Positions 1-8,481 are shown, numbered from the stretch's first letter. The stretch: DNA of 64,000 nucleotides from Pseudonocardia sp. TRM90224 (GCF_021245725.1 NZ_JAJGSX010000008.1:186001-250000), one strand, 5' to 3'. Numbers and translations are program-made. The notes: generated from the sequence alone by a model not told the origin.

Positions 1-55
1 TCGGCGCGCAGATGCCGACGGAACCGGGGGACCAGGGTGTTTCCCGACGTGGTCA

Positions 56-211
56 TCAGGATGCAGGAATGATTATGGTGCCGCCGGACCAAGTGACCAT
101 GTGGTCGTCCGAATCGGTCCAGTTGTCGAACGACTCGATCACGAGCCGGGAAAACGATTCGCCCTCGCGGACGCCACTCGAACGGTCCTGAGCGATGACT
201 CCGAGTTCCAT
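56..211 (-). CDS. Possible small ORF or gene remnant, 51 aa
   Basis: This minus-strand frame reads 51 residues from an ATG to a TGA, and the frame stays open about 35 codons further upstream to a TAG without an obvious start. The product is acidic in the middle (DNWTDSDD) and ends in a hydrophobic run (GGTIIIPAS). I do not recognise it. Codon third positions are less GC-rich than in the neighbouring genes, so it may be a decayed gene or a laterally acquired fragment. The opposite strand is also open in one frame, so open-frame evidence alone is weak. Confidence 0.28.
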   Translation of the reverse strand: MELGVIAQDRSSGVREGESFSRLVIESFDNWTDSDDHMVTWSGGTIIIPAS

Positions 212-501
212 GACGGCCTCCGGTGATTGGTCTGTCGGTGTGGCCCCAATGGTGATCGGCAGACCCTGGACACCGGTACGCCGCAGGTCACGAGTCCGAC
301 GATGCGTTTTTCCCTACCCGAATATGACGTGCGTCACTACCGATCGTGGAGGGCGTTCCGCACGCTCAGTAGCGGGCCGGATGAGAAACGCACATGGCAT
401 CGATGACCGCGGCACTTCATCGAGTCCCCCCAGCTCCTCGACCATATGCACCTACGGGCGCTACGCCGACCGGCGGGCCGGGTCGGCGATCTTCACCGAT
501 C
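212..501. other. Intergenic, no gene supported
   Basis: No frame in this stretch looks coding on either strand. Base composition is somewhat lower in GC than the flanking genes. The region leads into the control region of the drug-exporter genes that follow. Confidence 0.5.
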
Positions 502-553
502 TGTCAGCGGGCCCCGACATGACCGCCCTGACACGACACCGCCCCGACATGAC
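502..553. promoter_or_regulatory. Repeats upstream of the ABC exporter
   Basis: A 13-base direct repeat GCCCCGACATGAC occurs at 511-523 and 541-553, exactly 30 bases apart, and the inverted pair TGTCAG / CTGACA lies at 502-507 and 528-533. The strong ribosome-binding site GGAGGT follows at 557-562, 8 bases before the exporter start. DrrAB-like exporters are often controlled by TetR-type repressors that bind such sites. No such regulator is visible in the window, so the role is inferred. Confidence 0.35.
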
Positions 554-570
554 AACGGAGGTATCCATTC

Positions 571-1569
571 ATGGAGCACGCAATTCGGGTCCAAGGCCTG
601 ACGAAGCGATACGGCGACAACTTCGCCCTCGACGGGCTGAACCTCGAGGTGCGTTCCGGCACCGTGCTCGGCCTGCTCGGACCGAACGGCGCAGGCAAGA
701 CGACCACCGTGCGGGTGCTGGCCACACTGCTGCGGCCCGACGCCGGCCAGGCCACCGTGTGCGGCCTCGACGTGGTCCGCCGGGCCAACGACGTCCGCAA
801 GCTCATCGGCCTGACCGGGCAGTACGCCGCCGTCGACGAGACCCTCACCGGTACCGAGAACCTGCTCTTCATCGGCCGGCTGCTCGGCCGGTCCCGCGCC
901 GAGTCGCGGGCCCGCGCACGTGAGCTGCTCGCCGACTTCGACCTCGCCGACGCCGCCGACCGCCCGGCCAAGACCTACTCCGGAGGCATGCGGCGGCGGC
1001 TCGACATCGCCGCGAGCCTCGTCACCCGTCCCCAGGTGCTGTTCCTCGACGAACCCACCACCGGCCTGGACCCGCGCGCCCGACTCGACCTGTGGGCCAC
1101 CGTCCGCGGTCTCGTCGCCGACGGGGTTACCGTGCTGCTCACCACGCAGTACCTCGACGAAGCCGATGCCCTCGCGAACGAGATCGCCGTCGTCGACCAC
1201 GGCCGGGTCATCGCCCACGGCACCCCGGACGAGGTCAAGGCCACCACCAGCGCGCAGAGCCTGATCGTGAAGCCGAGTCTGGCCAGCGACATCCCGCTCG
1301 TGGCTTCGCTCATCGCGTCCATCACCGGCGCCACACCCGAGGTGGACGACTCGACCGTCACCGCCCCGGTGACCGGATCGACGATCCTGCCCAGCGCCGT
1401 GCGCCAGTTCGAGGAGCGCGGCATCACGATCAACGAGCTCTCCCTGCGCAGCGCCACCCTCGACGAGGTCTTCCTGTCCCTCACCGGCCGCTCCGCGCGC
1501 GAGCGCGACGCGGCGGGGACGGCGGAGACGGTCGACTCGCCCGACACGACGAAGGAGATCGCCGCATGA
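571..1569 (+). CDS. DrrA-like drug ABC transporter, ATP-binding protein
   Basis: This 332-aa cytoplasmic ATPase drives an exporter of the daunorubicin-resistance (DrrA) type. The Walker A motif GPNGAGKTT is near residue 40, the signature motif YSGGMRRRLDIA near 140, and Walker B VLFLDEPTTGLDP follows, with the extra C-terminal domain of about 100 residues typical of DrrA. The ATG is fixed by a GGAGGT ribosome-binding site 8 bases upstream. It overlaps the permease gene by ATGA, so the two are translated together as a two-gene exporter operon. The family exports antibiotics or lipids, but no biosynthetic genes are nearby and the substrate is unknown. Confidence 0.93.
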   Translation: MEHAIRVQGLTKRYGDNFALDGLNLEVRSGTVLGLLGPNGAGKTTTVRVLATLLRPDAGQATVCGLDVVRRANDVRKLIGLTGQYAAVDETLTGTENLLFIGRLLGRSRAESRARARELLADFDLADAADRPAKTYSGGMRRRLDIAASLVTRPQVLFLDEPTTGLDPRARLDLWATVRGLVADGVTVLLTTQYLDEADALANEIAVVDHGRVIAHGTPDEVKATTSAQSLIVKPSLASDIPLVASLIASITGATPEVDDSTVTAPVTGSTILPSAVRQFEERGITINELSLRSATLDEVFLSLTGRSARERDAAGTAETVDSPDTTKEIAA

Positions 1570-2375
1570 CCGCGACGACGATCGCGCCCAACCCATCGGT
1601 CGCGTCCATCAACAACCCGCTCGCCGGAGTGAGCCAGTCGATGACGCTGGCCTGGCGCGCCCTCGTGCGCATCAAGCACGACCCGAGCGAGCTCATCGGC
1701 ATGAGCATCCAGCCGACCATCTTCACCGTCATGTTCGCGCTGGTCTTCGGCGGCGCGATCGACGGCGACATCGCCACCTACGTGCAGTTCCTCATCCCCG
1801 GCATCCTCGTCGGGACCATGCTGTTCACCAGCATGGGCGTCGGGCACGGCATCAACGCCGACCTCAAGAAGGGCGTCTACGACCGGTTGCAGTCGCTGCC
1901 GATCGCACGGTGGGCCCCGCTGGCCGGGCGTGTCTTCGCCGACCAGGCGAAGCAGCTGTGGGCCATCGTCATCGCCGTTGTGGTCGGCCTGGTGATGGGC
2001 TTCCGGTTCGTCAACGGCATCGGCGGGATGCTCGCCGCCACCGCGCTCATCCTGGTCTTCGCCGCGGCGTTCGCCTGGATCGCGATCCTGCTCGGGATCC
2101 TCTCCAAGGAACCCGAGCAGCTCGACGTCTTCGGGTTCACCGTCCTGCTGCCGCTCAGCTTCGCCAGCGGCGTCTACTCCCCCACCGACGCCATGCCGGG
2201 CTGGCTGCAGTGGTTCGCCGACTACAACCCCGCCGGGATGCTCCTGAACGCCTGCCGCGGCCTCATCACCGGCGGCCCGGTCGCCGGGGCCGTCATCGGC
2301 ACGCTCATCTGGTCCGTCGCGATCGTGGCGGTCTTCGCACCGCTCTCCGTCCGCGCGCTGCGTCGACGCACCTGA
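1566..2375 (+). CDS. DrrB-like ABC-2 type permease
   Basis: This 269-aa membrane protein is the permease partner of the preceding ATPase. About six hydrophobic segments are visible, beginning near residue 55 (TIFTVMFALVF), in the ABC-2 membrane fold, with a cytoplasmic N-terminus of about 45 residues. The start is the ATG in the ATGA overlap; the open frame extends far upstream but only as a shadow of the ATPase gene. The usual DrrB length of about 250-290 aa fits. The gene is followed by a long palindrome between convergent genes. Confidence 0.92.
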   Translation: MTATTIAPNPSVASINNPLAGVSQSMTLAWRALVRIKHDPSELIGMSIQPTIFTVMFALVFGGAIDGDIATYVQFLIPGILVGTMLFTSMGVGHGINADLKKGVYDRLQSLPIARWAPLAGRVFADQAKQLWAIVIAVVVGLVMGFRFVNGIGGMLAATALILVFAAAFAWIAILLGILSKEPEQLDVFGFTVLLPLSFASGVYSPTDAMPGWLQWFADYNPAGMLLNACRGLITGGPVAGAVIGTLIWSVAIVAVFAPLSVRALRRRT

Positions 2376-2581
2376 CGACCACTCCACGAACCGCGGTGTC
2401 GCGGCGACCAACCCCCGGTCGCTGCGGCACCGCACTCGCGCGCCTTCGGCGCGGTGCTGCAGACGTCAGCGAGGGTGGGCGGTCCACACGCGAGGGCCGG
2501 GGCGCGGACGCCGCGCTGGCCGACTTGCGGGTGCTGATCGCTCTCACGGCAGCCCTCACCACCCGCAACTCACGAAGGCGC

Positions 2582-2634
2582 GCCTGGAAAGCCACTTTCC
2601 CGGCGCCTGGGGCTGGGAAGGTGGCTTTCCAGGC
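2582..2634. repeat. Palindrome family A, copy 1
   Basis: A 20-bp stem (arms 2582-2601 and 2615-2634, one G-T mismatch) encloses a 13-base loop. Each arm contains GGAAAGCCACTTTCC, which is itself a short inverted repeat, so the element is doubly palindromic. It lies between the convergent exporter permease and a hypothetical gene and could act as a bidirectional terminator. Copies occur at 5077, 6990 and 27403. Confidence 0.9.
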
Positions 2635-2670
2635 AACACGTGCGGGACGCACTCATCCCGGCCCGGTCGG

Positions 2671-3267
2671 CTACGTCCCCTGCACCGCGTCGAGCACGTC
2701 GAGGTAGCCCTCGCACGTGAGCCAGAGGCGGTCGGCGGCCGACGTCTGGGAGCCGCGGCCCCACCGCCGCTCGTCGTAGGCCTTCGTGTTGCGCCGCAGC
2801 GCCTGCAGGCACACCGCCAGCTCGTCGTCGATCCGCGCCCGCCGCTCCTCCGCGGTGGGCGCCTGCTGCCGGAAGGGCTCGGCCCGTGCGTTGGTGAGCG
2901 CGTCGAGCACCTTCTCGTCGACGCCGGCCTCGATGTCCCACACGAGCGCCGGCCGCTCGACCTCGTGGTTCCAGACGGGCGCGTGCATCGAGCGCCAGCA
3001 GACGCGCACGGGGTTCTTGTTGGTGCGTGTGGCGTTCATCCAGTGCTCCGCGCCCTGCGGTTCGGCGAGCCAGGGCAGGTCCTCGACCGGCAGGTCGACG
3101 ACCAGCGCCGCCTGCACCTGGTCCAGGTCCCGCTGCTCGCCCAGGAGCTCGCCGAACGCCCAGACCTGCCGCACCCGCAGCGGGAAGATCGACTCCGGTT
3201 TGCCGGCCATGTCGCCGCACTGCTCGGCGAGCGACCGCAGGTGGTGCACCGCACGCGTCCACTTCAC
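2671..3267 (-). CDS. Conserved hypothetical protein, 198 aa
   Basis: The product begins VKWTRAVHHLRSLAEQCGD from a GTG at 3267; the frame runs further upstream but there it is only antisense to the next gene. It is a soluble, charged, Trp-rich protein with no signal peptide or membrane segment, and has conserved-looking patches such as WMNATRTNKNPVRVCWRS and an Arg-rich C-terminal half. It resembles actinobacterial proteins of unknown function; I cannot name a domain with confidence. It follows two other minus-strand genes with a gap of about 20 bases and is probably their operon partner. Confidence 0.75.
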   Translation of the reverse strand: MKWTRAVHHLRSLAEQCGDMAGKPESIFPLRVRQVWAFGELLGEQRDLDQVQAALVVDLPVEDLPWLAEPQGAEHWMNATRTNKNPVRVCWRSMHAPVWNHEVERPALVWDIEAGVDEKVLDALTNARAEPFRQQAPTAEERRARIDDELAVCLQALRRNTKAYDERRWGRGSQTSAADRLWLTCEGYLDVLDAVQGT

Positions 3268-3290
3268 GCCGCGATTCTCGCGCAGCGGAG

Positions 3291-3977
3291 TCAGCCCATG
3301 CTCGGGCCCGTCCACGCGAGCCTGTTGCCGTTGTAGTGCAGCGACATCCCGCCGGTGGCGAACCGCAGCGTCAGCCCGCCGGGGATCTGCGACCACCAGC
3401 CGCCGAGCGCGTCGACGTAGCTCGCCGCGACCTCCGTCTGGTCGACGTCGGGGAAGTACTCGGCGACGAGCGTCAGCACCTGCTCGACCAGCGCGGGCTC
3501 GGGCTCGGCCGGCGCGGGGATCGCCGGGTCCTCCGTCAGCACGTAGAACCCGCCGCCGTGGTGCATCCGGAAGCCATTGGCCCCCTTCGCCCCGAGCACG
3601 CCCATCGCGACCAGCGTGATCCGCTTCGCGGCCTCGTCGAGGTCGTCCCACTCCCCGATCGGGACGCCGCCGGTGGTGAACTCGGGGACGTCGTGCTGGA
3701 TGCCGTACATCCGCAGCCGCCACGAGGCGTCCTTCGTCCATGGCCAGCGCTCGAGCGAGCTGTCGGCCCAGCACCACGCGAGCACGCCGTGGTCGGGCAG
3801 CGTCGTGCCGAGCGGCGACATCGGCAGCGTCCGGTCGCCGACGCTGAACGTCCTCGCTTCGAGGTCGTACGCCCAGTTCGCGGCCTCCACCTCGGCGGCG
3901 AACACGAGCGACTGGTGGAACGCGAAAGCGGCGTGCCGTACGGCGAGCTCCTCGAACTGCTTACTGAAACGAGGCAT
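3291..3977 (-). CDS. DUF6882-like hypothetical protein
   Basis: This protein of about 228 aa (MPRFSKQFEELAVRHAAFAF...) is soluble, acidic and aromatic-rich, and looks like the actinobacterial DUF6882 group, whose function is unknown. The ATG at 3977 lies 17 bases inside the end of the upstream HxlR gene, and a GTG at 3992 is an alternative. Overlap with the regulator suggests translational coupling. The Trp-rich motifs (WCWADSS, GGWWSQIPGG) hint at a compact globular fold. I assign no reaction. Confidence 0.72.
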   Translation of the reverse strand: MPRFSKQFEELAVRHAAFAFHQSLVFAAEVEAANWAYDLEARTFSVGDRTLPMSPLGTTLPDHGVLAWCWADSSLERWPWTKDASWRLRMYGIQHDVPEFTTGGVPIGEWDDLDEAAKRITLVAMGVLGAKGANGFRMHHGGGFYVLTEDPAIPAPAEPEPALVEQVLTLVAEYFPDVDQTEVAASYVDALGGWWSQIPGGLTLRFATGGMSLHYNGNRLAWTGPSMG

Positions 3978-4332
3978 GACCAGATTCTGCACGGGCTTGC
4001 TCGACGGCCGCCGCGTGGGCCCGCGTCCATGCGCAGGCGGCCTCGATCGGCCCGAACAGGGTGTGTCCCAGCGGTGTCAACGCGTACTCGACGTGCGGCG
4101 GGTTCTCGTCGAAGACGGTCCGCTCCACCATGCCGTCGCGCTCCATGGCCCGCAGCGACGCCGTCAGCACCTTCGCGCTGACCTGGTGCAGCGGCACCCG
4201 CAGCTCACCGAACCGGCGCGGGCCGCCCTGCAGGCACACGAGGATCTTCGCCGTCCACTTGTCGCCCACCCTGATCGGCGGCTTCGCCGTGCCGCAGCCG
4301 TCGAACATGGCGGGGTCGAGGGGCTCGCGCAC
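3961..4332 (-). CDS. HxlR-family transcriptional regulator
   Basis: This 123-aa winged-helix protein has the HxlR layout: an N-terminal segment with a conserved Cys (DGCGTAKPP), the GDKWTAKILVCLQGGPRRF helix, the recognition helix around QVSAKVLTASLRAMERDG, and a C-terminal wing VEYALTPLGHTL. HxlR regulators often sense redox or electrophile stress through that Cys and control divergent oxidoreductases. It is transcribed divergently from an NAD(P)-binding protein gene, which is its likely target. Confidence 0.88.
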   Translation of the reverse strand: MREPLDPAMFDGCGTAKPPIRVGDKWTAKILVCLQGGPRRFGELRVPLHQVSAKVLTASLRAMERDGMVERTVFDENPPHVEYALTPLGHTLFGPIEAACAWTRAHAAAVEQARAESGHASFQ

Positions 4333-4358
4333 ACGACGAGCGTACGGCCGGTGGCGCT

Positions 4359-4376
4359 GGTTACGTTGCGGAAACC
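4359..4376. promoter_or_regulatory. Candidate HxlR operator
   Basis: In the 71-base divergent gap between the HxlR gene and the NAD(P)-binding protein gene lies an imperfect 18-base palindrome starting GGTT and ending AACC, with six of eight positions paired. Its place between the two starts suits a regulator that controls both directions. This is inferred from position and symmetry only. Confidence 0.35.
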
Positions 4377-4403
4377 GGCCCCTCGGCTCCTACCGTCCGC
4401 TCC

Positions 4404-5054
4404 ATGAGCAGCATCATCGTCTTCGGGGCGGGTGGCAGAGCAGGACGGCGAGCGGTCGCGGAGGCCGTCGCGCGCGGGCACGACGTGACCGCGGTGGTCC
4501 GGGCGGGGCACGAGGACCTCGCCGCGAACGGAGTGCGGCGGGTGACCGCCGACGTGACCGACGCGGCGGCCGTGGCGAAGGCGGCGGCCGGGCACGACGC
4601 CGCGATCACCGCGGCGACGCGGCTGGACGTCCCGGCGGTCGACTTCTACACAGCCGCGACGACAGCGCTGGTCGACGGCCTCACGGCGGCCGGCGTGCGC
4701 AGGCTCGTGCTGGTGGGGATCGGCTCGGTGCTGGAGGTCGAGCCGGGGCTCGCGTTCCACGACGCGCCCGGCTACCCGGCCGAGTACCGGCCGTTCTCGA
4801 TTGGGCACGTCGCGCAGCTCGACGTGCTCGCGGGCGCGCCGGCCGAGCTGGACTGGCTCGTGCTCGCCCCACCGCCCACGATGCTCGACGCGGAGGCGCC
4901 GCGCACGGGCCGCTACCGCACCGGCGGCACCGCCGTCCTCCCGACGCAGCCCGACCGCTCCACGCTCTTCTCCTACGCCGACCTCGCCGTCGCGCTGCTG
5001 GACGAGATCGAGACACCCCGGCACCACCGCGCGCTGGTCGCGGTCGACCACTAG
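4404..5054 (+). CDS. NAD(P)-binding (NmrA/SDR-like) oxidoreductase
   Basis: This 216-aa protein has an N-terminal Rossmann fold with the dinucleotide motif VFGAGGRAGRRAV at residues 6-18, followed by DVTDAAAVAKAAAGHD and the strand LVLVGIGSVL, as in atypical short-chain dehydrogenases that bind NADPH. The YxxxK catalytic pair is not evident, which is usual for NmrA-like reductases and sensors. It is divergent from an HxlR regulator, consistent with a stress-induced quinone or flavin reductase role, but the substrate is unknown. Confidence 0.85.
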   Translation: MSSIIVFGAGGRAGRRAVAEAVARGHDVTAVVRAGHEDLAANGVRRVTADVTDAAAVAKAAAGHDAAITAATRLDVPAVDFYTAATTALVDGLTAAGVRRLVLVGIGSVLEVEPGLAFHDAPGYPAEYRPFSIGHVAQLDVLAGAPAELDWLVLAPPPTMLDAEAPRTGRYRTGGTAVLPTQPDRSTLFSYADLAVALLDEIETPRHHRALVAVDH

Positions 5055-5076
5055 CGCCGAGGCCAGGCCCTGGGGT

Positions 5077-5131
5077 TGCCTGGAAAGCCACTTTCCCGGC
5101 GCCAGGTGCTGGGAAAGTGGCTTTCCAGGCA
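5077..5131. repeat. Palindrome family A, copy 2
   Basis: Perfect 21-bp stem (5077-5097 with 5111-5131) around a 13-base loop nearly identical to that of copy 1. It sits in the 118-base convergent gap between the oxidoreductase and the aldolase genes, just where a bidirectional terminator would be expected. Confidence 0.92.
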
Positions 5132-5172
5132 CAACCTCGGCCACCCACCCCACCCGCCAGAACGTGACTCCG

Positions 5173-6042
5173 CTACGGGATGCGAGCCAGCGCCGCTTCC
5201 ACCGCGGCCGGCGTGGCCGGGAGCAGCGGCAGCCGGACGTCGGCGGTCGGGATGCGGCCCTGGGCGTGCAGGACGCCCTTGATCACGCTCGGGTTCGGTT
5301 CGGCGAAGAGCGCGGCGGCGAGCGCGGCCAGCGGGGCGGCAGCGGCCCGTGCCGCGAGGGCATCGCCGCGGCGCCACGCGCCGACCATGGCCGCCCAGCG
5401 GTCCGTGGCGACGTGCGCGGAGGCGAGGATCCCGCCCGCGGCGCCGAGCGCGAGCAGCGGGCCGGCCATCACGTCGTCGCCGGCGAGCACCACGAAGTCC
5501 GGCGGCGGGTCGGCGAGCAGCACGACGGTGTCGGCGTCGAGGGCGGCGGTGGCCTGCTTCATCCCGACCACGCCGGGGATCGTGGCGAGCTCGCGCAGCG
5601 TCGCGCCGTCGACGGCGAGCCCGGTGCGGTGCGGCACGTTGTAGACCAGCAGGGGCAACGAGCTCGCCGCGGCCAGCTGCGTGAAGTGCGCGGCCACCCC
5701 GGCCGCGCTCGGCCGGGTGTAGGGCGGGACGGGCACCAGCGCCGCCGTCACACCGGGGACCCCGGCGAGGTCCCGCAGCGCGTCGACGCCCGCACGCGTG
5801 TTGTTGCCGCCCACGCCGACGAGGAGTGGCCGCCCGGCCGCGACCCGCGCGCAGGCGGTGATCACGGCCCGGCGCTCCACGGCGTCGAGCGTCGCGGGCT
5901 CGCCGGTCGTGCCGAGCGCGACGAGGCCGTCGGCGCCGTTGTCGAGGACGTCGCCGGCGAGCTTCTCGAGCGCGGCGACGTCCACCGCTCCGGTCGGGCC
6001 GAACGGGGTGACCAGTGGCACGAACAGTCCGCGGGGGCTCAT
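5173..6042 (-). CDS. DapA/NanA-family class I aldolase
   Basis: This TIM-barrel protein of 289 aa belongs to the dihydrodipicolinate synthase / N-acetylneuraminate lyase family. The phosphate/carboxylate loop GTTGEPATL is near residue 45, the catalytic Tyr lies in VYNVPHRTG, and the Schiff-base Lys in GVVGMKQAT. The start MSPRGLFVPLVTPF at 6042 matches the family N-terminus; an upstream ATG at 6084 would add 14 unlikely residues. It stands alone next to a divergent LysR gene rather than in a lysine operon, so it may be a catabolic 2-keto-acid aldolase rather than the housekeeping DapA. Confidence 0.87.
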   Translation of the reverse strand: MSPRGLFVPLVTPFGPTGAVDVAALEKLAGDVLDNGADGLVALGTTGEPATLDAVERRAVITACARVAAGRPLLVGVGGNNTRAGVDALRDLAGVPGVTAALVPVPPYTRPSAAGVAAHFTQLAAASSLPLLVYNVPHRTGLAVDGATLRELATIPGVVGMKQATAALDADTVVLLADPPPDFVVLAGDDVMAGPLLALGAAGGILASAHVATDRWAAMVGAWRRGDALAARAAAAPLAALAAALFAEPNPSVIKGVLHAQGRIPTADVRLPLLPATPAAVEAALARIP

Positions 6043-6113
6043 ACGCCGAACCCTGGAGGTCACGACCCAGCAGGTCCAGTTCACGTTTCTGTCGGTTCTC
6101 GTAAGCTCGACTG

Positions 6114-7022
6114 ATGCTCGACGTCCGCCGTCTGCGGCTGCTGCGGGAGCTGCACCATCGCGGCACGATCGCCGCCGTGGCCGAAGCGCTGGCCTTCACC
6201 CCGTCCGCGGTGTCGCAGCAGCTGGCCACGCTGGAACGCGAGGCCGGCGTCACGCTGCTGGAACGCACCGGGCGGCGGGTGACGCTCACCCCGGCGGCCC
6301 GCGGCCTGGTCGGGCACGCCGAGGCCGTGCTCGAGCGGCTGGAGCAGGCCGCGGCCGAGCTCGCGGCGGCCCGCGCGGTCGCCGGGCCGCTGCGGGTCGG
6401 GACGTTCCCCACCGCAGCGCGCCGGATCGTCCCGGCCGCGCTCGCCGCGCTGGGCGCCGATCATCCCGAGCTGGTCGCCTCGGTGTGGGAGATCGATCCC
6501 GCCCAGGTCGCGTCGGCGCTGCGCGGCGGCGATCTCGACGTCGCACTGGTGCACTCCTACGACGGCGTGCCCGACCCGCCGGTGGACGGCGTCGCGACCG
6601 AACCGCTCTTCGCGGAGCCGATGTACCTCGCTGCGCCACGCGGATGGACGTCCACCAGCACCCCGGAACCGCTCGCGCGCTGGCGGGACGTCCCGTGGAT
6701 CGTCGCCCCGCCCACCACCCGCTGCGGCTCGATGACGGCAGGCGCCTGCCGCGCCGCCGGCTTCACGCCGCAGGTGCGGCACGTCGTCGACGACTTCGCC
6801 ACCGCGGTCGCGCTGGTCGGTGTCGGGCACGGGGTGGCGATGGTGCCCGAGCTGGGCATCGACGGCCCGCACCCGGAGGTCACGTTCACGCCGCTGCCGA
6901 TGCGCCGCCACACCTCGGCCGCGTACCGCCGCGGCGCGGCGGGCCACCCCGCGATCGCCGCGTTCATCGCCGCAGTACGCGCGGCGGCGGGAGGGCAGGA
7001 AAGCCACTTTCCGGCCCTGTGA
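6114..7022 (+). CDS. LysR-family transcriptional regulator
   Basis: This 302-aa protein carries an N-terminal winged helix-turn-helix (residues about 2-60, AEALAFTPSAVSQQLATLER) and a C-terminal periplasmic-binding-like effector domain. It is divergent from the DapA-family aldolase. The 71-base gap contains GGTCACGACC at 6058-6067 flanked by CTGG and CCAG, a candidate operator, so the aldolase is its probable target. The last residues and the TGA (7020-7022) are encoded by the left arm and loop of a family A palindrome, so the present C-terminus (GQESHFPAL) seems to derive from the repeat and not from the ancestral protein. Confidence 0.92.
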   Translation: MLDVRRLRLLRELHHRGTIAAVAEALAFTPSAVSQQLATLEREAGVTLLERTGRRVTLTPAARGLVGHAEAVLERLEQAAAELAAARAVAGPLRVGTFPTAARRIVPAALAALGADHPELVASVWEIDPAQVASALRGGDLDVALVHSYDGVPDPPVDGVATEPLFAEPMYLAAPRGWTSTSTPEPLARWRDVPWIVAPPTTRCGSMTAGACRAAGFTPQVRHVVDDFATAVALVGVGHGVAMVPELGIDGPHPEVTFTPLPMRRHTSAAYRRGAAGHPAIAAFIAAVRAAAGGQESHFPAL

Positions 7023-7050
7023 GGGCAGGAAAGTGGCTTTGCTGCCCTCC
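6990..7050. repeat. Palindrome family A, copy 3
   Basis: Arms 6990-7012 and 7028-7050 pair over 23 bp with one mismatch, around a 15-base loop containing CCTGTGAGGG, as in copy 4. The left arm is translated as the tail of the LysR gene, and the stop codon lies in the loop. The following LCP gene is in the same direction. Confidence 0.9.
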
Positions 7051-7119
7051 CCGTCCGCCCGTTGGGACCTGCACCGCTGGGCCGTTCGGCCCACCCCGAG
7101 CCCGCACTGAGCCCTTGGG

Positions 7120-8451
7120 ATGACAGGACCGCCTGGTCCGCCTAAAGTGGATCTCCGGCCGGTCGCTCGGGGGCAGGCGGTCTCTGAGCGGTCACCGGGA
7201 GTCGGATTGAGCACCAGCAAGCGTCGGCGTGGGCTGCGCGTGGCCGGCCGGACGGCTGTCGCGTTGGCGTCGGCGGCCACCCTGTTCGCCACCGGCTTCG
7301 GCTGGACCTTGCAGCAGCGCATCGACAACTCCCGCGTCACGAGCGACGCCGTCACCAGCTCGCGTCCCGTCCGGCTCGGTGAGGCGTTCACGGCGCTGCT
7401 CGTCGGTCTCGACGCGCGCACCGACGCCGCCGGCAACCCGCTGCCGCAGGCCACGCTCGACGCCATGCACGCGGGCCCCGACGAGGGCCAGCTGCACACC
7501 GACACGATCATCCTGCTGCACGTGCCCGCCGAGCCGGGTGCGGCGGCGGTCGCGGTCTCGATCCCGCGCGACTCGTTCGTCGAGATCGCCGGCAGCCGGG
7601 AGAAACACAAGATCAACTCGGCGTACCGGCGCGGGATGCAGGACGTCGAGCGGGCCCTGTCCGCGCAGGGATTCAGCGGTGCCGACCTGGAGCGCCGCGC
7701 CAGGGAGGGCGGCCGGCGCACGCTCGTCGCCACCGTCGAGGCGCTCACCGGCGAGAGCATCGACCACTTCGCCGAGATCAACCTCGCCGGTTTCCTCGAG
7801 CTGACCGACTCGCTCGGCGGCGTGCCCGTCTGCCTCAACGAACCGGCCCGCGACTCCTACTCCGGGCTCGACCTGCCCGCGGGCGAGCAGACCGTGCGCG
7901 GCGCGAGCGCGCTCGCCTTCGTCCGCCAGCGCCACGGCCTCGAGGGCGGCGACCTCGACCGGATCGCCCGCCAGCAGGCGTTCGCCGCAGGCCTCGCGCA
8001 GCGCCTCCGCTCGACGGGCGTGCTCACCGACCCGTCGCGCCTGGCCGGGCTGGTCGACCTCGCCACCCGCTTCGTCGTGCTCGACCGCGGCTGGGACCTC
8101 GACGAGGCCGTCACGCAGTTCAGCCGGCTCGCCGTCGACGAGCTGACCTTCCGCACCATCCCCACCGGGCGCCCCGACCTGGAGACACCCGTCGACGGCG
8201 TCGCCGTGGAGATCGACACCGACACGGTGAAGGAGTTCGTGCAGTCGGTCGTGCGCGGCACCCCGGTTGCGGGTACCGCGACCAGCGCCCCACCGACAGC
8301 AGGACCGACAGCAGGGCCGACGACAGGACCGTCCGCCCCCACGAGCGCTCCCCCGACGGCTGATCCGGCCGCCGCTCCCACGACGACGGCCGTCCCCACG
8401 ACCACGGCGGAACGGGTGATCACCGCCGCCGGTGTGCCCTGCGTCGACTAG
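7120..8451 (+). CDS. LytR-CpsA-Psr (LCP) family cell-wall glycopolymer ligase
   Basis: LCP proteins transfer lipid-linked glycopolymers, such as arabinogalactan or wall polymers, to peptidoglycan on the outer face of the membrane. Here a basic N-terminus is followed by one membrane segment (VALASAATLFATGFGW) and the LCP domain, with LLVGLDAR, the conserved IPRDSFVEI strand, the HKINSAYRRG segment and FVRQRHGLEGGDLDRIARQQ, which carries the Arg/Asp residues that bind the pyrophosphate. A Pro/Thr/Ala-rich tail of about 60 residues ends the protein. The ATG at 7120 has no clear ribosome-binding site; a TTG at 7207 with GGGAG upstream is a credible alternative. Confidence 0.92.
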   Translation: MTGPPGPPKVDLRPVARGQAVSERSPGVGLSTSKRRRGLRVAGRTAVALASAATLFATGFGWTLQQRIDNSRVTSDAVTSSRPVRLGEAFTALLVGLDARTDAAGNPLPQATLDAMHAGPDEGQLHTDTIILLHVPAEPGAAAVAVSIPRDSFVEIAGSREKHKINSAYRRGMQDVERALSAQGFSGADLERRAREGGRRTLVATVEALTGESIDHFAEINLAGFLELTDSLGGVPVCLNEPARDSYSGLDLPAGEQTVRGASALAFVRQRHGLEGGDLDRIARQQAFAAGLAQRLRSTGVLTDPSRLAGLVDLATRFVVLDRGWDLDEAVTQFSRLAVDELTFRTIPTGRPDLETPVDGVAVEIDTDTVKEFVQSVVRGTPVAGTATSAPPTAGPTAGPTTGPSAPTSAPPTADPAAAPTTTAVPTTTAERVITAAGVPCVD

Positions 8452-8481
8452 CCGGCGGCGCACCGACGAGACTGGTCGACC

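Noticed and set aside
493-2435. Long minus-strand frames opposite the exporter genes
   Set aside because: They are Arg/Gly/Ala/Asp-rich antisense shadows of clear ABC transporter genes, an effect of high GC3.
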